A stretch of 64,000 bases of DNA, taken from CBDAPI01 sp965248635. Its GTDB lineage: Bacteria > Acidobacteriota > UBA6911 > RPQK01 > CBDAPI01. Below the pieces are notes generated by a model. The model was not told the origin of the DNA. It worked only from the letters and a program-made list of their open reading frames with translations, and did not search any database. A program made the position numbers and the translations under genes. This document shows, in pieces, positions 18,792 through 27,118 of this stretch; positions within the stretch are counted from its first letter, which is position 1; every line of letters begins with the position of its first letter. Location of the stretch: positions 2,666,001 through 2,730,000 of the forward strand of contig OZ252114.1 of NCBI GenBank assembly GCA_965248635.1. Direction: 5' to 3'.

Positions 18792-20279
18792 TCAATCTTG
18801 TGGGATCCACTCCGGGTTGGGTGTGGGCATCCTGGCATCCGCCTCTTTCCGCCATTTTTGGAGCAACTCGCGCAACTGTTCGGTTTTATCAGGTAGCGGT
18901 ATGGTCAGGTCGTGAACCTCGCCAATGTCTTCGGCCAGGTTGTAGAGTTCGACGCGATCGTCCTCGAACCATTCAATCAACTTGTAGTCGCCGGCGCGCA
19001 CGGCGCCCGAGGGCGTGTTTCCCGCCAGATAGTGCGGATAATGCCAAAAGATGGCATCACGCCCCAGATCACCACTTTCAGTCAGAAGTGGAACCATGCT
19101 GACGCCGTCCTGATGCTGATCGGGTCTCAGCTTCAGGCCGGCCATCTCCAGCATGGTCGGGAAAAGATCCATGCTGATGACCGGTTCCTCATTCTCACTC
19201 CCACCCCGGGTCACACCGGGCCAACTGACGATCAGCGGAGCGCGAATACCGCCTTCGTAGAGCCATCCCTTGCCGGCCCGCAAGGGCAGGTTCGATGTAG
19301 GCGGTGTGGGAATGGCTGTGCTATCGCTGGCGAGGGTACTCAGCCCTCCGTTATCAGAGAGCAGGATCAGGGCCGTGTCCTCGGCTATGCCCAGCTCGCT
19401 TAGAGTGGACCTGATGCGGCCGACGCTCTTGTCCAGGCTTTCGATCATCCCCGCGTAGACGGCGTTGTCCTGCCATTGCTTGGTGGTCGCCTGGCGGCCC
19501 TCGGGCAAGAACCCGGGGCCATCCGATGCCGACAACCGGGAGGCTTTCAAATCGTACTTCTGAACCAGTTCTTGCTTTGACTCCAGCGGAACGTGAACGG
19601 CGTAATGGGACAGGGTCAGCAAGAAGGGACGGCTGTGGTTCTCTCGCAGGAAGTGGATCGCCTCGTCCGTCAGTCGGTCCGTCAGATACTCTCCGTCTTC
19701 CCCGGACTCGAGATCAGGTACATCCTGATTCGAGGGTTGTGGGTTTCGGTAGGGATAGAAATAAGTCGCTGGGAAGCCCGCCTTCGCGACCGCCCGGGTA
19801 AAGCGAAAACCCTGCTGATCCGGGAAGTATGGTTCGCCACCCAGGTGCCATTTTCCGATGTAAGCGGTGAGATAGCCTTGTGCCTGGAAGGCTTCGCCCA
19901 GAGTCAACTCTTCAAGAGGCAGCTGGTGGTCATAGCTTGCCGGCAATAACCGACCTTTCTGGTGGCCGCTGATCCAGTCGGTAATGTTCAAGCGGGCCGG
20001 GTGCTTCCCGGACATGATGCTGGCCCGGGTGGGGGAGCAAACACAGCCTGCGGTGTAGAATTGCGTGAATCGCATGCTGTTCTTGGCCAGTTGGTCGATG
20101 TTCGGCGTCTCGTAAAAAGTGGTTCCATAGACCCCGGTGTCCATCCATCCCAGATCGTCCACCAGGATCAAAACGAAGTTGAGGGGTCGTTGGTCGGTTT
20201 CTGGCCGGGGCCCGGTTGCACACCCCGGCAGGGAAACGACTGCCAGAACCAGGGGCGTGAACCAGGAGCATCGGAACAT
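18792..20279 (-). CDS. lipoprotein sulfatase (family S1, Cys-type)
   Basis: This is a 495-residue alkaline-phosphatase-fold sulfatase. Residues 1-20 are a lipoprotein signal ending at Cys20 (LVLAVVSLPGC). NFVLILVDDLGWMD supplies metal-binding Asp residues. The formylglycine motif is C81-S-P-T-R85, followed by SIMSGKHPARLNI. GKWHLGG and LTLSHYAVHVPLE supply further active-site residues. It hydrolyses sulfate esters, probably from sulfated glycans outside the cytoplasm, and needs a formylglycine-generating enzyme that is not in this window. It is the only gene between two inverted IS110 copies, which suggests carriage as transposon cargo. Its start is ~80 nt from the right copy. Confidence 0.92.
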   Translation of the reverse strand: MFRCSWFTPLVLAVVSLPGCATGPRPETDQRPLNFVLILVDDLGWMDTGVYGTTFYETPNIDQLAKNSMRFTQFYTAGCVCSPTRASIMSGKHPARLNITDWISGHQKGRLLPASYDHQLPLEELTLGEAFQAQGYLTAYIGKWHLGGEPYFPDQQGFRFTRAVAKAGFPATYFYPYRNPQPSNQDVPDLESGEDGEYLTDRLTDEAIHFLRENHSRPFLLTLSHYAVHVPLESKQELVQKYDLKASRLSASDGPGFLPEGRQATTKQWQDNAVYAGMIESLDKSVGRIRSTLSELGIAEDTALILLSDNGGLSTLASDSTAIPTPPTSNLPLRAGKGWLYEGGIRAPLIVSWPGVTRGGSENEEPVISMDLFPTMLEMAGLKLRPDQHQDGVSMVPLLTESGDLGRDAIFWHYPHYLAGNTPSGAVRAGDYKLIEWFEDDRVELYNLAEDIGEVHDLTIPLPDKTEQLRELLQKWRKEADARMPTPNPEWIPQD

Positions 20280-20359
20280 GGGCAGCAGTATGACAGAGCA
20301 GGCTCTTCCTGATAATGTTTCCCCATGAAGTCACCTTCTCAACTTGGCCGCCCGCGCGG

Positions 20360-20695
20360 AAAAAAGGGGACATCCATGATAAGTAATTGTCAAGTGAGAC
20401 AAGGATCCCCCCTCGGTGCTGTGGAGAGCACCGCTGAATTATGAACAGAGTGCCTCGAGACTTTTCAATCGTAGTGGTCAATGGCAAGCATGACCAGACA
20501 TCCATGAGCTGTATCGGGCCCCGAAGGGCCGTCACAGAAGATTGAGTTTGGGTCAACCCGCCGGCCTCCAAACAGTCTACGGGTGTATCGGAGCCGTTGT
20601 CTGCGGCCGTCACAGTCCCTTTAAGGGAGGACCGGCGGGAGTCTCGATTAGCCAAAAATCTTCAAAACCTTCCACGAACTTGCGTCCCCAGCTCT
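20360..20695 (-). ncRNA. candidate guide-RNA region of the right IS110 copy
   Basis: This is the counterpart of 18444-18780 on the other strand. It is identical over most of the ~150 nt nearest the transposase, apart from a missing GT, and carries several substitutions further out. No protein gene is evident. If the guide RNA lies here, the differences between copies could affect target choice. This is inferred only. Confidence 0.4.
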
Positions 20696-21712
20696 TCAGA
20701 CCCGTAGCTGGAAGGGCCTGCCCGAGCGATCCACGGCCAGCAGATAGGCCACCAGTTTGCGTGCCACCTGGATAGTGGCTCGATTGGCATGACCCTGCTC
20801 GAGGGCCTTGTGGTAGACGGCAGCCAGTCCGGGGTGAAATCGAGGAGCCAGTTTAGCTGCTTCAATCAAGGTGCGCTGCAGGTGCTTGTTGCGCTGCTTT
20901 GAAATCGGCCCTCGCTGGGCTTTGCCGGCCGATTCATTCAGGCCTTGGCACAGCCCACAGTAGCTGATCCCCTGCCCGATGGAGGGAATTCGACTCACCT
21001 CTCCGATCTCCAGGGCCCAGGTCAGTCCCGTGATGATCCCCACACCCGGGATCGTTCTCAACAACTCGACCCGCTGGACCAGCAGCGGTTGCCCCAACAG
21101 GCCTCGGATCAGTTGACGCTCGAGCTGCAGCAGGCTCTCCAGACCGTTGCGGCTCAGCCTCAACAGCTGCACTACCGAGTCGGGGACCCCCTCCAGTTCG
21201 CTCATCAGCTCTCGAAAGTACCTCTGGCCGTGCAACTTCTTGCTGTTGTAGGCCGTTCCCGTTTCCATCAGCAGTCCGGCGATTCGGTTTTTGATCTGTA
21301 CCGCCTGGCCCACCACCAGGTTGCGGTAGCGCAGCACTGTTCTGAGTTGCCGCATCTCGGGCGGGGGCATATAGGACTCCACCAGAAGATTGCAGCGGGT
21401 CAAATCGGCGATCTTGCGCGCGTCCAGTCGATCGCTCTTGTTCTTCCCCACCGCGATGGCTTTGAGCATGGCCGGATGGGCCACCTTCAGCTCTTCAGCA
21501 AAAGGCTTCAGAGTGTCGTAGATCCATCCCGTGAACAGGGTCGCCTCCATCGCTCCAATCCACCTTCCCTCCAGCTGTTCCGCCCATCTGACAAGATCCT
21601 TACGACGGGCTGCGATCACTCCCTCATCAACCACCTCGCCACAGGCCCGCTTGACACAGTAGCTCACCACCTTCTTGTGGATGTCCAGACCCACGTAGTA
21701 TGTTTCTGCCAT
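20696..21712 (-). CDS. IS110-family transposase (right copy)
   Basis: This 338-residue protein is identical in every residue to the left copy. The first ~150 nt I compared base by base are also identical, and the antisense frame translates identically, so the DNA is probably the same throughout. The DEDD residues (LDIHKK, AMEATL, DRLDARK) and the C-terminal catalytic region are intact. The same hairpin overlaps its ribosome binding site. It is transcribed towards the sulfatase gene, converging with the left copy. Confidence 0.93.
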   Translation of the reverse strand: MAETYYVGLDIHKKVVSYCVKRACGEVVDEGVIAARRKDLVRWAEQLEGRWIGAMEATLFTGWIYDTLKPFAEELKVAHPAMLKAIAVGKNKSDRLDARKIADLTRCNLLVESYMPPPEMRQLRTVLRYRNLVVGQAVQIKNRIAGLLMETGTAYNSKKLHGQRYFRELMSELEGVPDSVVQLLRLSRNGLESLLQLERQLIRGLLGQPLLVQRVELLRTIPGVGIITGLTWALEIGEVSRIPSIGQGISYCGLCQGLNESAGKAQRGPISKQRNKHLQRTLIEAAKLAPRFHPGLAAVYHKALEQGHANRATIQVARKLVAYLLAVDRSGRPFQLRV

Positions 21713-21837
21713 TGGAGAATCCTCCTTGCTTGCCGAGCTCGTGCTCGCTTGTTTTTGGTTATGGGAGGATTCTCCATCTCTACTCTGTCAACTCTCGTCA
21801 CTTATGCATTCAAACAGTCTACTCTGCCACCCTTTTT

Positions 21838-22878
21838 TCAAGGTCGTTGTTGGCGGACGCTTTCAATGAATCGGAGAACTCCCTCCGCTTGAGAGGAGTC
21901 GGGGTGCAGCGAGAGGAACTCTTCGTACTCCTTGACGGAGGCCTCGAGCCGGCCCTGTTTCCGGAGCAGCCGGGCAATGGACAACTGGGGGTTGCTGAAG
22001 TGAGCCGGCTCCAGCCGTTTCGCCTCCTGAAGACTCGCGATGGCTTTGTCTAACTCTCCCAGGCCTTCATAACTCAAACCCAGCTGAGACCGGGCCAGAG
22101 CATCCGAAGGGCGCTGCTCGCGTGCTCTCAGATTGACCTGGAGAGCCTCCTCGAACTGACCCAGTGAGAGAAGGGCTCCCCCCAGATTGACCAGGGGCGG
22201 GAATAAGTCGGGGTCCAGATCGAGCGCCCGCCTGAAGTACTCCTCCGCCTTCTTGTACTTCCTGGTCTGGTAGCAAATGGTTCCCAGAGTGTTCAGCGCC
22301 GTCGGGAACTCCGGCGCTGCCTTCAACGCCCGCTTCAAGTGGGTAATGGCGGCATCGGTGTGGCTTCGAGAGAGTTCATCCTGGGCTTTCAGGTACTCCT
22401 TCCAGGCCTTTTCCGGTACTGCCAGTTCGGCAACCGAGATGCGAGAACCCAAACGAGTCTGATTCAGGTTCATCTGGATAGAAGTGTGAACCCGGCCCTC
22501 CGAATCAGCAAAGCTGGTTGTGACCGCAATCGTCCTGGAGGAAGAACCGTTGCGGGGGGTCGTCACCGTCACGACGTAAGTTCCCGCCGGTACCTTCTTG
22601 AACTTAAAGCGACCTCCCAGGTTTGTGACGGTCTTCAGGGAAAAAGGGTGGTAGGCTCCTCTCAATACAACGTTCGAGAAGAATCCCTTGAGTCGGACTC
22701 CCGGCTCGGTCTCGATCTGGCCCAGGAGCTGAAGTGTGGGCACGTCTTGTTTCTGTCCGGGGGCAGCGGTCAGAAGCGGGTTGCCCGGTTTCGCACAAAG
22801 CACTCCTGAGAGTACGAGCAGCGCAGCAAGAGCAAGTGTGAAGGTCGGGGCGGTCACGGGAATTCGATGATACGTCAT
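21838..22878 (-). CDS. secreted TPR protein with carboxypeptidase-regulatory domain
   Basis: From ATG 22878 the protein is 346 residues: signal peptide (FTLALAALLVLSGVLCA), a carboxypeptidase-regulatory-like beta-sandwich at ~50-130 (GRFKFKKVPAGTYVVTVTTPRNG), then about five TPR units (PTALNTLGTICYQTRKYKKAEEYFRRALDLDPD and following). The domain pair recurs in the gene at 39529-40554. Its stop codon, TGA at 21840-21838, is made partly from the first bases of the adjacent IS110 unit (GAAAAAAGG). The C-terminus may therefore have been truncated by the insertion. A longer frame upstream lacks any signal-like start. Confidence 0.75.
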   Translation of the reverse strand: MTYHRIPVTAPTFTLALAALLVLSGVLCAKPGNPLLTAAPGQKQDVPTLQLLGQIETEPGVRLKGFFSNVVLRGAYHPFSLKTVTNLGGRFKFKKVPAGTYVVTVTTPRNGSSSRTIAVTTSFADSEGRVHTSIQMNLNQTRLGSRISVAELAVPEKAWKEYLKAQDELSRSHTDAAITHLKRALKAAPEFPTALNTLGTICYQTRKYKKAEEYFRRALDLDPDLFPPLVNLGGALLSLGQFEEALQVNLRAREQRPSDALARSQLGLSYEGLGELDKAIASLQEAKRLEPAHFSNPQLSIARLLRKQGRLEASVKEYEEFLSLHPDSSQAEGVLRFIESVRQQRP

Positions 22879-22984
22879 CGGCCCGGTAGTGTCATGTGAT
22901 TGGAAATCCAAGAGCCGCTTTCCGGCGACCTTCCGGACCCAGTGTGGGAGGATGTCTCCGTGGTCCAAACAGGTTCGCGGCGCA

Positions 22985-23003
22985 GAGGCCGCTCCCACTT
23001 TCA
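22985..23003. repeat. half-copy of the GAGGCCCCTCCCACTTTCA palindrome arm
   Basis: GAGGCCGCTCCCACTTTCA matches 18 of 19 bases of the right arm of the palindrome at 30298-30373. It lies in the 154-nt spacer between proC and the TPR gene. It is likely a solo remnant of the same interspersed repeat. Confidence 0.45.
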
Positions 23004-23032
23004 CCCAGTCGTTTCCGCTCCTGCCGTGGTGT

Positions 23033-23857
23033 TCACTCGTCAGGCAGCAGCTCCCCGGCTCTCTGGACCGCTTTGACAACGGCCTTGATCAGGGTCACGC
23101 GAAGTTTTCCCTCCTCCAACTCCAGGAGGCCGTCGATCGTGCAACCCGCCGGAGTGGTGACATTGTCCTTGAGAAGGGCCGGATGGCTGCCCGTCTCCAG
23201 GACTACGCGGGCAGCTCCCAGGACGGTCTGTGCCGCCAGCAGGGTCGCGGTTCCGCGCGGCAATCCCACCTTCACCCCGGCTTCCGCCAGCGATTCCAGG
23301 ATTACGTAGATAAAGGCAGGGCCGCTGGCCGACAGTCCGGTCGCCGCATCCATGTTCTTCTCGTCCAGGATGACGGTGCGCCCCACTGTGTCAAAGAGCT
23401 TTCGGGTGAGATTCAGGTGGTCGGAGTCAGCGAACCGGCCCGGACATACGGCCGTCATACCCTCTCCCACCTGACAGGGAGTGTTGGGCATGACACGTAC
23501 AACTGGAACCTGTCGAGTCAAGTGGTCCTGGATGAACCGCGTTGGCACCGAGGCAGCTACCGAGATGAGGAGGTGAGAAGGGGAAAGAGCGCTGTCAATC
23601 TCCTGACACACACGACCCACATTCTGGGGCTGGACGCAGAGGAGCACAATCTCAGCGTTCTGAACCAGGGCGGAGTTGTCAGTCGTCACCGGAAACAGGA
23701 ACTCCCCGGCCAGGGTCTCGGCCCGGGCCTGGTGAGCTACCGTGGCGGCAGTCTGGTCCTTACCGATGAGTCCTTTTTCCAGGAAGGCTCGGGCCAGAAT
23801 GCTCCCCAGCTTGCCCAGCCCGATAATTGCTATTTTCTGGGCCAACGGATCTTTCAT
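23033..23857 (-). CDS. proC: pyrroline-5-carboxylate reductase
   Basis: This 274-residue enzyme catalyses the last step of proline synthesis, NAD(P)H-dependent reduction of pyrroline-5-carboxylate to proline, in the cytoplasm. IAIIGLGKLGSILARAFLEKG is the Rossmann dinucleotide site. VVRVMPNTPCQVGEGMT and ATGLSASGPAFIYVILESLAEAGVKVGLPR are the ProC signatures of the catalytic and dimer domains. The length is normal. The ATG at 23857 is supported by GGGAGCGCT just upstream on the minus strand. It is followed by the TPR gene after 154 nt on the same strand. Confidence 0.95.
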   Translation of the reverse strand: MKDPLAQKIAIIGLGKLGSILARAFLEKGLIGKDQTAATVAHQARAETLAGEFLFPVTTDNSALVQNAEIVLLCVQPQNVGRVCQEIDSALSPSHLLISVAASVPTRFIQDHLTRQVPVVRVMPNTPCQVGEGMTAVCPGRFADSDHLNLTRKLFDTVGRTVILDEKNMDAATGLSASGPAFIYVILESLAEAGVKVGLPRGTATLLAAQTVLGAARVVLETGSHPALLKDNVTTPAGCTIDGLLELEEGKLRVTLIKAVVKAVQRAGELLPDE

Positions 23858-24077
23858 GGCTTAGCGCTCCCTTCCATAAATACGATAACGTTTCGGGTCG
23901 CATTTGTGAAAGCCGGCGCCCACTATCCCCTCCATAGATACAATAAAGATAATGCAATTCGAGCCCGGAGAGAATCGAACTGTTGCGTCTTGGTTCTATT
24001 CGGAGACTCCTGTTACAATGCGATGAGTTCCCGGGAGGTTTCTTCCCGCGACACCGTGTCTTCGTTCCTCTAAGGAG

Positions 24078-24233
24078 ATGACGGACAAGAAAGTCCGCTA
24101 TCTTTTCGTGCTCGAGAAGAAGAAAGTGGTCGGAATCGTCTCAATCGGGGATTTGGTGATGTGGATCATATCTGCTCAGGAGGAGGAAATTGGTAGGCTA
24201 GAGACCTACATCGCAGGGACTTCTCCTGGCTGA
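24078..24233 (+). pseudogene. CBS-domain protein, C-terminal fragment
   Basis: ATG 24078 opens a 51-residue frame, MTDKKVRYLFVLEKKKVVGI then VSIGDLVMWIISAQEEEIGR, ending at TGA 24231-24233. This is the second half of a CBS domain (DKxVRxLxVLexxKVVGIVSIGDLV) plus the helix that usually ends CBS-pair proteins. In-frame sequence upstream runs only to a stop at 24024 and lacks the rest of the CBS pair. It is therefore a 3' remnant or a mis-assembled gene end. TAAGGAG directly precedes the ATG, but so closely that it is unlikely to work for this start. Confidence 0.6.
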
Positions 24234-24371
24234 GCATGCGGTGAAGGATCTGGCGGCGGTCGGAAAGATGGTTCTTTTTCTGGGAACGGGCCAACCACGC
24301 CGGTTGTGTCCTGACCGAAAAGCGGTCGGGGCTTAGCTTGAAACGTTGTTTTCAAGTGGTGGGGAGTCATC

Positions 24372-25652
24372 ATGGATCAAGACACTCTCCTTGAGAGAAT
24401 TGAAACTGTAAACCAGAGCCTGGGTGAGGTGTCCAAGAGGCTCGGGCGGCTGGAGCGCTCGGCTCTGCCTTTTGATTTCGGCTCCGACTCCTCGGAGGAG
24501 TCGGCTCGAATCACCAGTCTCCTGACTGTGGCCAATGATGCCATTCGTCGCCTTGCTGGCAGAGAGACCCAGCCCGAGATTCTGGAAGAGTACCTGGGAC
24601 TGGCCTCAACCTGGGTTCCTCGTTCCGTCCTGTTCCTGAACCGCAACGGCACTCTGGTCCCGTGGAGGGCAACTGGCCTGGATCTGGATGATCTGGCCAG
24701 AGTCAAGGTCAAAGATAAAAACTCGCTGATGGCCCGCTGTGTGCGGGAGCAGTCCATCATCTACGCGGAAGACCAGAAGGTGAAAGACTTTGGCTGGGGA
24801 GATGAGGACAGCCTTCCCAAAGCAGCGGTTGGAATTCCGCTCTGCTTTGACGAGCTGGTGCCGGTCGTTCTCTACGCCGATTCCGACGAGAACTTTTCGC
24901 CGGTGGGACTCGAGTTTCTGTCCCTTCTGGCCGCGCTGGTTCTCAAGAACCATGCTCTCCAGCAGGGCCATGTCGAGGGAGGAGGGGAACAGTCAACACT
25001 TGCCCCCCCTCCGATAGCACCCCCGGATAAGAGCGACGCGGAGGAAGAATCCGCGGCGGCCGAGGGTGCAGAGGCTGTTGCTGCGGAAGAAGCGGACGAA
25101 GACGAGGCGGAGGAAACGATCGAGCCGAAGGAGAAGGACGAAGCCCCCGCCGAGAGCCTCGATGCGGAAGAGTCTGTTGAGGAGCCTGCTGCCGAAGAAC
25201 TTTCTGAAGAAGAGCCGGCGGCGGAAGAAGCTGAAGACGAAGAGGCCGCAGACGAGCCCGAGGAAGTAGAAGCGGCCAACGAGGAGGTGGAGGACGAGGA
25301 GTTGGTGGAAGCTGCGGCGGACGAAACCGAGGAAGAAGCCGGCGAGGGAGAAGAGGAAGAAGAAGAGAAGGACTTTGAGGTTCTTCGAGAGGAAGCTCTC
25401 CGATTCGCCCGCCTTCTCGTCTCCGAAATCAAGCTTTACAACTCGGAAGCAGTCGACGAGGGCCGCGAAACCTCCGACATCTACGATCGCCTCAGACACG
25501 ATATCGACCGTAGCTGGGAAATGTACGAGAGGCGCGCCCATCCCTCGGTACGTTCCGAGGAAGACTGCTTTGACCTCGAGGTGGTTCGCATTCTCGCTTC
25601 CGGGGAAAGAAAGCGCCTGGGCGAGCAGTATCCCGGACCTCGCGTCAGCTAG
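24372..25652 (+). CDS. GAF-like domain protein with long acidic linker
   Basis: The protein has 426 residues in three parts. Residues 1-30 are a short coiled coil (LLERIETVNQSLGEVSKRL). Residues ~45-200 are a GAF-like alpha/beta domain (SVLFLNRNGTLVPWRATGLD, AVGIPLCFDELVPVVLYADS, SPVGLEFLSLLAALVLKNHAL). Residues ~215-335 are extremely Glu/Ala-rich and presumably disordered. The last ~90 residues are helical (EEALRFARLLVSEIKLYN then DIYDRLRHDIDRSWEMYERR), a tail I associate with several regulatory proteins of Acidobacteria and deltaproteobacteria. A signalling or scaffold role is plausible; no catalytic domain is present. It stands alone between two gene-poor spacers. Confidence 0.7.
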   Translation: MDQDTLLERIETVNQSLGEVSKRLGRLERSALPFDFGSDSSEESARITSLLTVANDAIRRLAGRETQPEILEEYLGLASTWVPRSVLFLNRNGTLVPWRATGLDLDDLARVKVKDKNSLMARCVREQSIIYAEDQKVKDFGWGDEDSLPKAAVGIPLCFDELVPVVLYADSDENFSPVGLEFLSLLAALVLKNHALQQGHVEGGGEQSTLAPPPIAPPDKSDAEEESAAAEGAEAVAAEEADEDEAEETIEPKEKDEAPAESLDAEESVEEPAAEELSEEEPAAEEAEDEEAADEPEEVEAANEEVEDEELVEAAADETEEEAGEGEEEEEEKDFEVLREEALRFARLLVSEIKLYNSEAVDEGRETSDIYDRLRHDIDRSWEMYERRAHPSVRSEEDCFDLEVVRILASGERKRLGEQYPGPRVS

Positions 25653-25868
25653 TGGACTATAACACCTGAATCGCTAGTGTCTGAGCGGCCCGATGGGTCA
25701 AATCCGCCACGGCAACTAAGTACTCCGCCTCGATCGCCTCGCGTCACGCTCCCAACCATAAGTCGGCGGCTCATTGTGCATCTTGCGGTCAAGTCAGGTA
25801 AAGGCTATGTTGATCTGGCCCAGGAACCGCAGTGAGCGAAGTGAACAAATGCTACCGTATTTAAGGAC
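25653..25868. other. intergenic leader region with the first copy of a 34-nt repeat
   Basis: About 215 bases hold no gene. The end, 25846-25879, is the first copy of a 34-nt sequence that recurs before the next gene. CTAAGTACTCC at 25716-25726 also recurs at 27064-27074. Confidence 0.5.
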
Positions 25869-25879
25869 GTGAGTACTAA
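25846..25879 (+). repeat. 34-nt duplicated translation-start region, copy 1
   Basis: CAAATGCTACCGT followed by GACGTGAGTACTAA spans the GTG start of the aminotransferase. It matches 31 of 34 bases of 27085-27118, which spans the start of tyrA. Confidence 0.7.
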
Positions 25880-27065
25880 GCAGGGCTCCGGCAGCCGAGT
25901 CAGTCAAAAAGCTGGGCAATTCACGGAATCTGTCATCCGGGAGATGACCCGCCTGGCCAACCAGCACGGGGCCATCAATCTGTCCCAGGGATACCCTGAT
26001 TTCCCGGCTCCCGAGTTCATCAAGGAAGCAGCCTGCGAGGCGATTCGCTCCGAGATCAACCAGTACGCCATCACCTGGGGATCACTCTCGCTGCGCCAGT
26101 CACTGGCCCGTTATTATCAGAGATTCTACGGCTTTGAGGTGGATCCCGACCGGGAGATGACAGTCTGTTGCGGGGCCACCGAGAGCATGATTTCCGCGAT
26201 GCTGGCTACGGTCAATCCAGGACAAAACGTCATCATCTTCGAACCGTTTTACGAGAACTACGGTCCGGATGCCATCATTTCGGGGGCCACGCCTCACTTT
26301 GTCAACCTGGATCCCGAGAACGATTTCTCGTTTGACCTGGATGAGCTGAGAGCCCTGGCTACAAGGCTGCGGGGGAGCGGGGGAGTCAGGGCCTTGATCC
26401 TGAATACCCCCAACAACCCCACCGGCAAGGTCTTCTCCCTCCAGGAACTCGAACAACTGGCCCGCCTGGCGGTGGAATTCGACTTCTACATTCTGACCGA
26501 CGAAATCTACGAGCACATCGTCTATGATGGGGAGCATCACCTGATGGCCGCCCTGCCAGGAATGAGGGAGAGGACGATCACCATCAGCGGACTTTCCAAG
26601 ACTTTTTCCGTAACGGGCTGGCGAATCGGCTATATCCTGGCCCCGCCGGATTTGACCTCTGCGATTCGCAAGATGCACGACTTTCTGACAGTAGGAGCGC
26701 CGGCGCCCCTGCAAGAGGCGGGAGCCAGGGCCCTGGAGGCCCCCGACTCTTACTTTGAGAAGCTGCGTGGGGACTATACCCAGAGGCGTGACTTTCTGGT
26801 GGGCGCTTTGAAAGAGAGCGGATTTCGAGTGTGGGAACCCAGAGGTGCGTACTACATCATGGCCCAAATTACCGGCCTCACCGACCTGGACGATGTTCAT
26901 TTCGTAGACTGGATGATCAGGAACATCGGTGTAGCCGCGGTCCCGGGTAGCAGCTTCTATCATCGACCCGAGATGGGCCGACACCTGATCCGATTTGCAT
27001 TCTGCAAGACCATGGACTTGCTGAAAGAGGCGGCTCGTCGCCTGGAGCGGCTGAAAGCCACATGA
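25869..27065 (+). CDS. class I/II PLP-dependent aminotransferase
   Basis: This is a 398-residue fold-type I aminotransferase of the aspartate/methionine/kynurenine-type branch. NLSQGYPDFPAPEFIKEA is the N-terminal signature. ILNTPNNPTGKVFS, LTDEIYEHIVYDG and SGLSKTFSVTGWRIGY include the Asp/Tyr that hold PLP and the Schiff-base Lys. RFAFCKTMDLL near the end carries the substrate carboxylate-binding Arg. Its immediate neighbour is the chorismate mutase-prephenate dehydrogenase gene with a duplicated start region. A role in transaminating phenylpyruvate or hydroxyphenylpyruvate is a reasonable inference. True specificity cannot be read from the sequence. The start is GTG 25869. Confidence 0.9.
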   Translation: MSTKQGSGSRVSQKAGQFTESVIREMTRLANQHGAINLSQGYPDFPAPEFIKEAACEAIRSEINQYAITWGSLSLRQSLARYYQRFYGFEVDPDREMTVCCGATESMISAMLATVNPGQNVIIFEPFYENYGPDAIISGATPHFVNLDPENDFSFDLDELRALATRLRGSGGVRALILNTPNNPTGKVFSLQELEQLARLAVEFDFYILTDEIYEHIVYDGEHHLMAALPGMRERTITISGLSKTFSVTGWRIGYILAPPDLTSAIRKMHDFLTVGAPAPLQEAGARALEAPDSYFEKLRGDYTQRRDFLVGALKESGFRVWEPRGAYYIMAQITGLTDLDDVHFVDWMIRNIGVAAVPGSSFYHRPEMGRHLIRFAFCKTMDLLKEAARRLERLKAT

Positions 27066-27084
27066 CTAAGTACTCCCGTCCCAA

Positions 27085-27118
27085 CAAATGCTACCGTGTT
27101 TATGAACGTGAGTACTAA
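27085..27118 (+). repeat. 34-nt duplicated translation-start region, copy 2
   Basis: This is the second copy of the sequence at 25846-25879, with three substitutions. It includes GTGAGTACTAA, the proposed GTG start of tyrA (27108). The duplication makes the first residues of the two proteins alike (MSTK and MSTN). Confidence 0.7.

Larger units (their letters stand above)
17301..21839. mobile_element. composite-transposon-like unit: inverted IS110 pair around a sulfatase gene
   Basis: Two near-identical IS110 elements in inverted orientation enclose a single sulfatase lipoprotein gene. The arrangement formally resembles a composite transposon. I found no target-site duplication at the outer ends, which is expected for IS110 elements. 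It may equally be two independent insertions or an inversion substrate. The outer neighbours (ABC-F ATPase and TPR protein) are both on the minus strand. Confidence 0.6.
20359..21839 (-). mobile_element. IS110-family element, right copy (inverted)
   Basis: This is an inverted near-duplicate of 17301-18780. The inner end has the same GAAAAAAGGGGACA (20359-20372). The outer end has a slightly altered version (GAAAAAAGGGTGGCA on the minus strand, ending at 21839). CAAACAGTCTAC occurs at 20569-20580 and 21811-21822. The outer end abuts the stop codon of the TPR gene at 21838-21840. Confidence 0.8.

Noticed and set aside
17285..21842. TTCAAG on both sides of the IS110 composite as a target-site duplication
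   Set aside because: It lies 10 nt outside the left end but overlaps the right end, so it is not positioned as a duplication. IS110 elements do not usually make one.
24872..25432. Serine-rich open frame antisense to the GAF/acidic gene
   Set aside because: Ser repeats arise from the complement of Glu/Ala codons; no start signal or domain.
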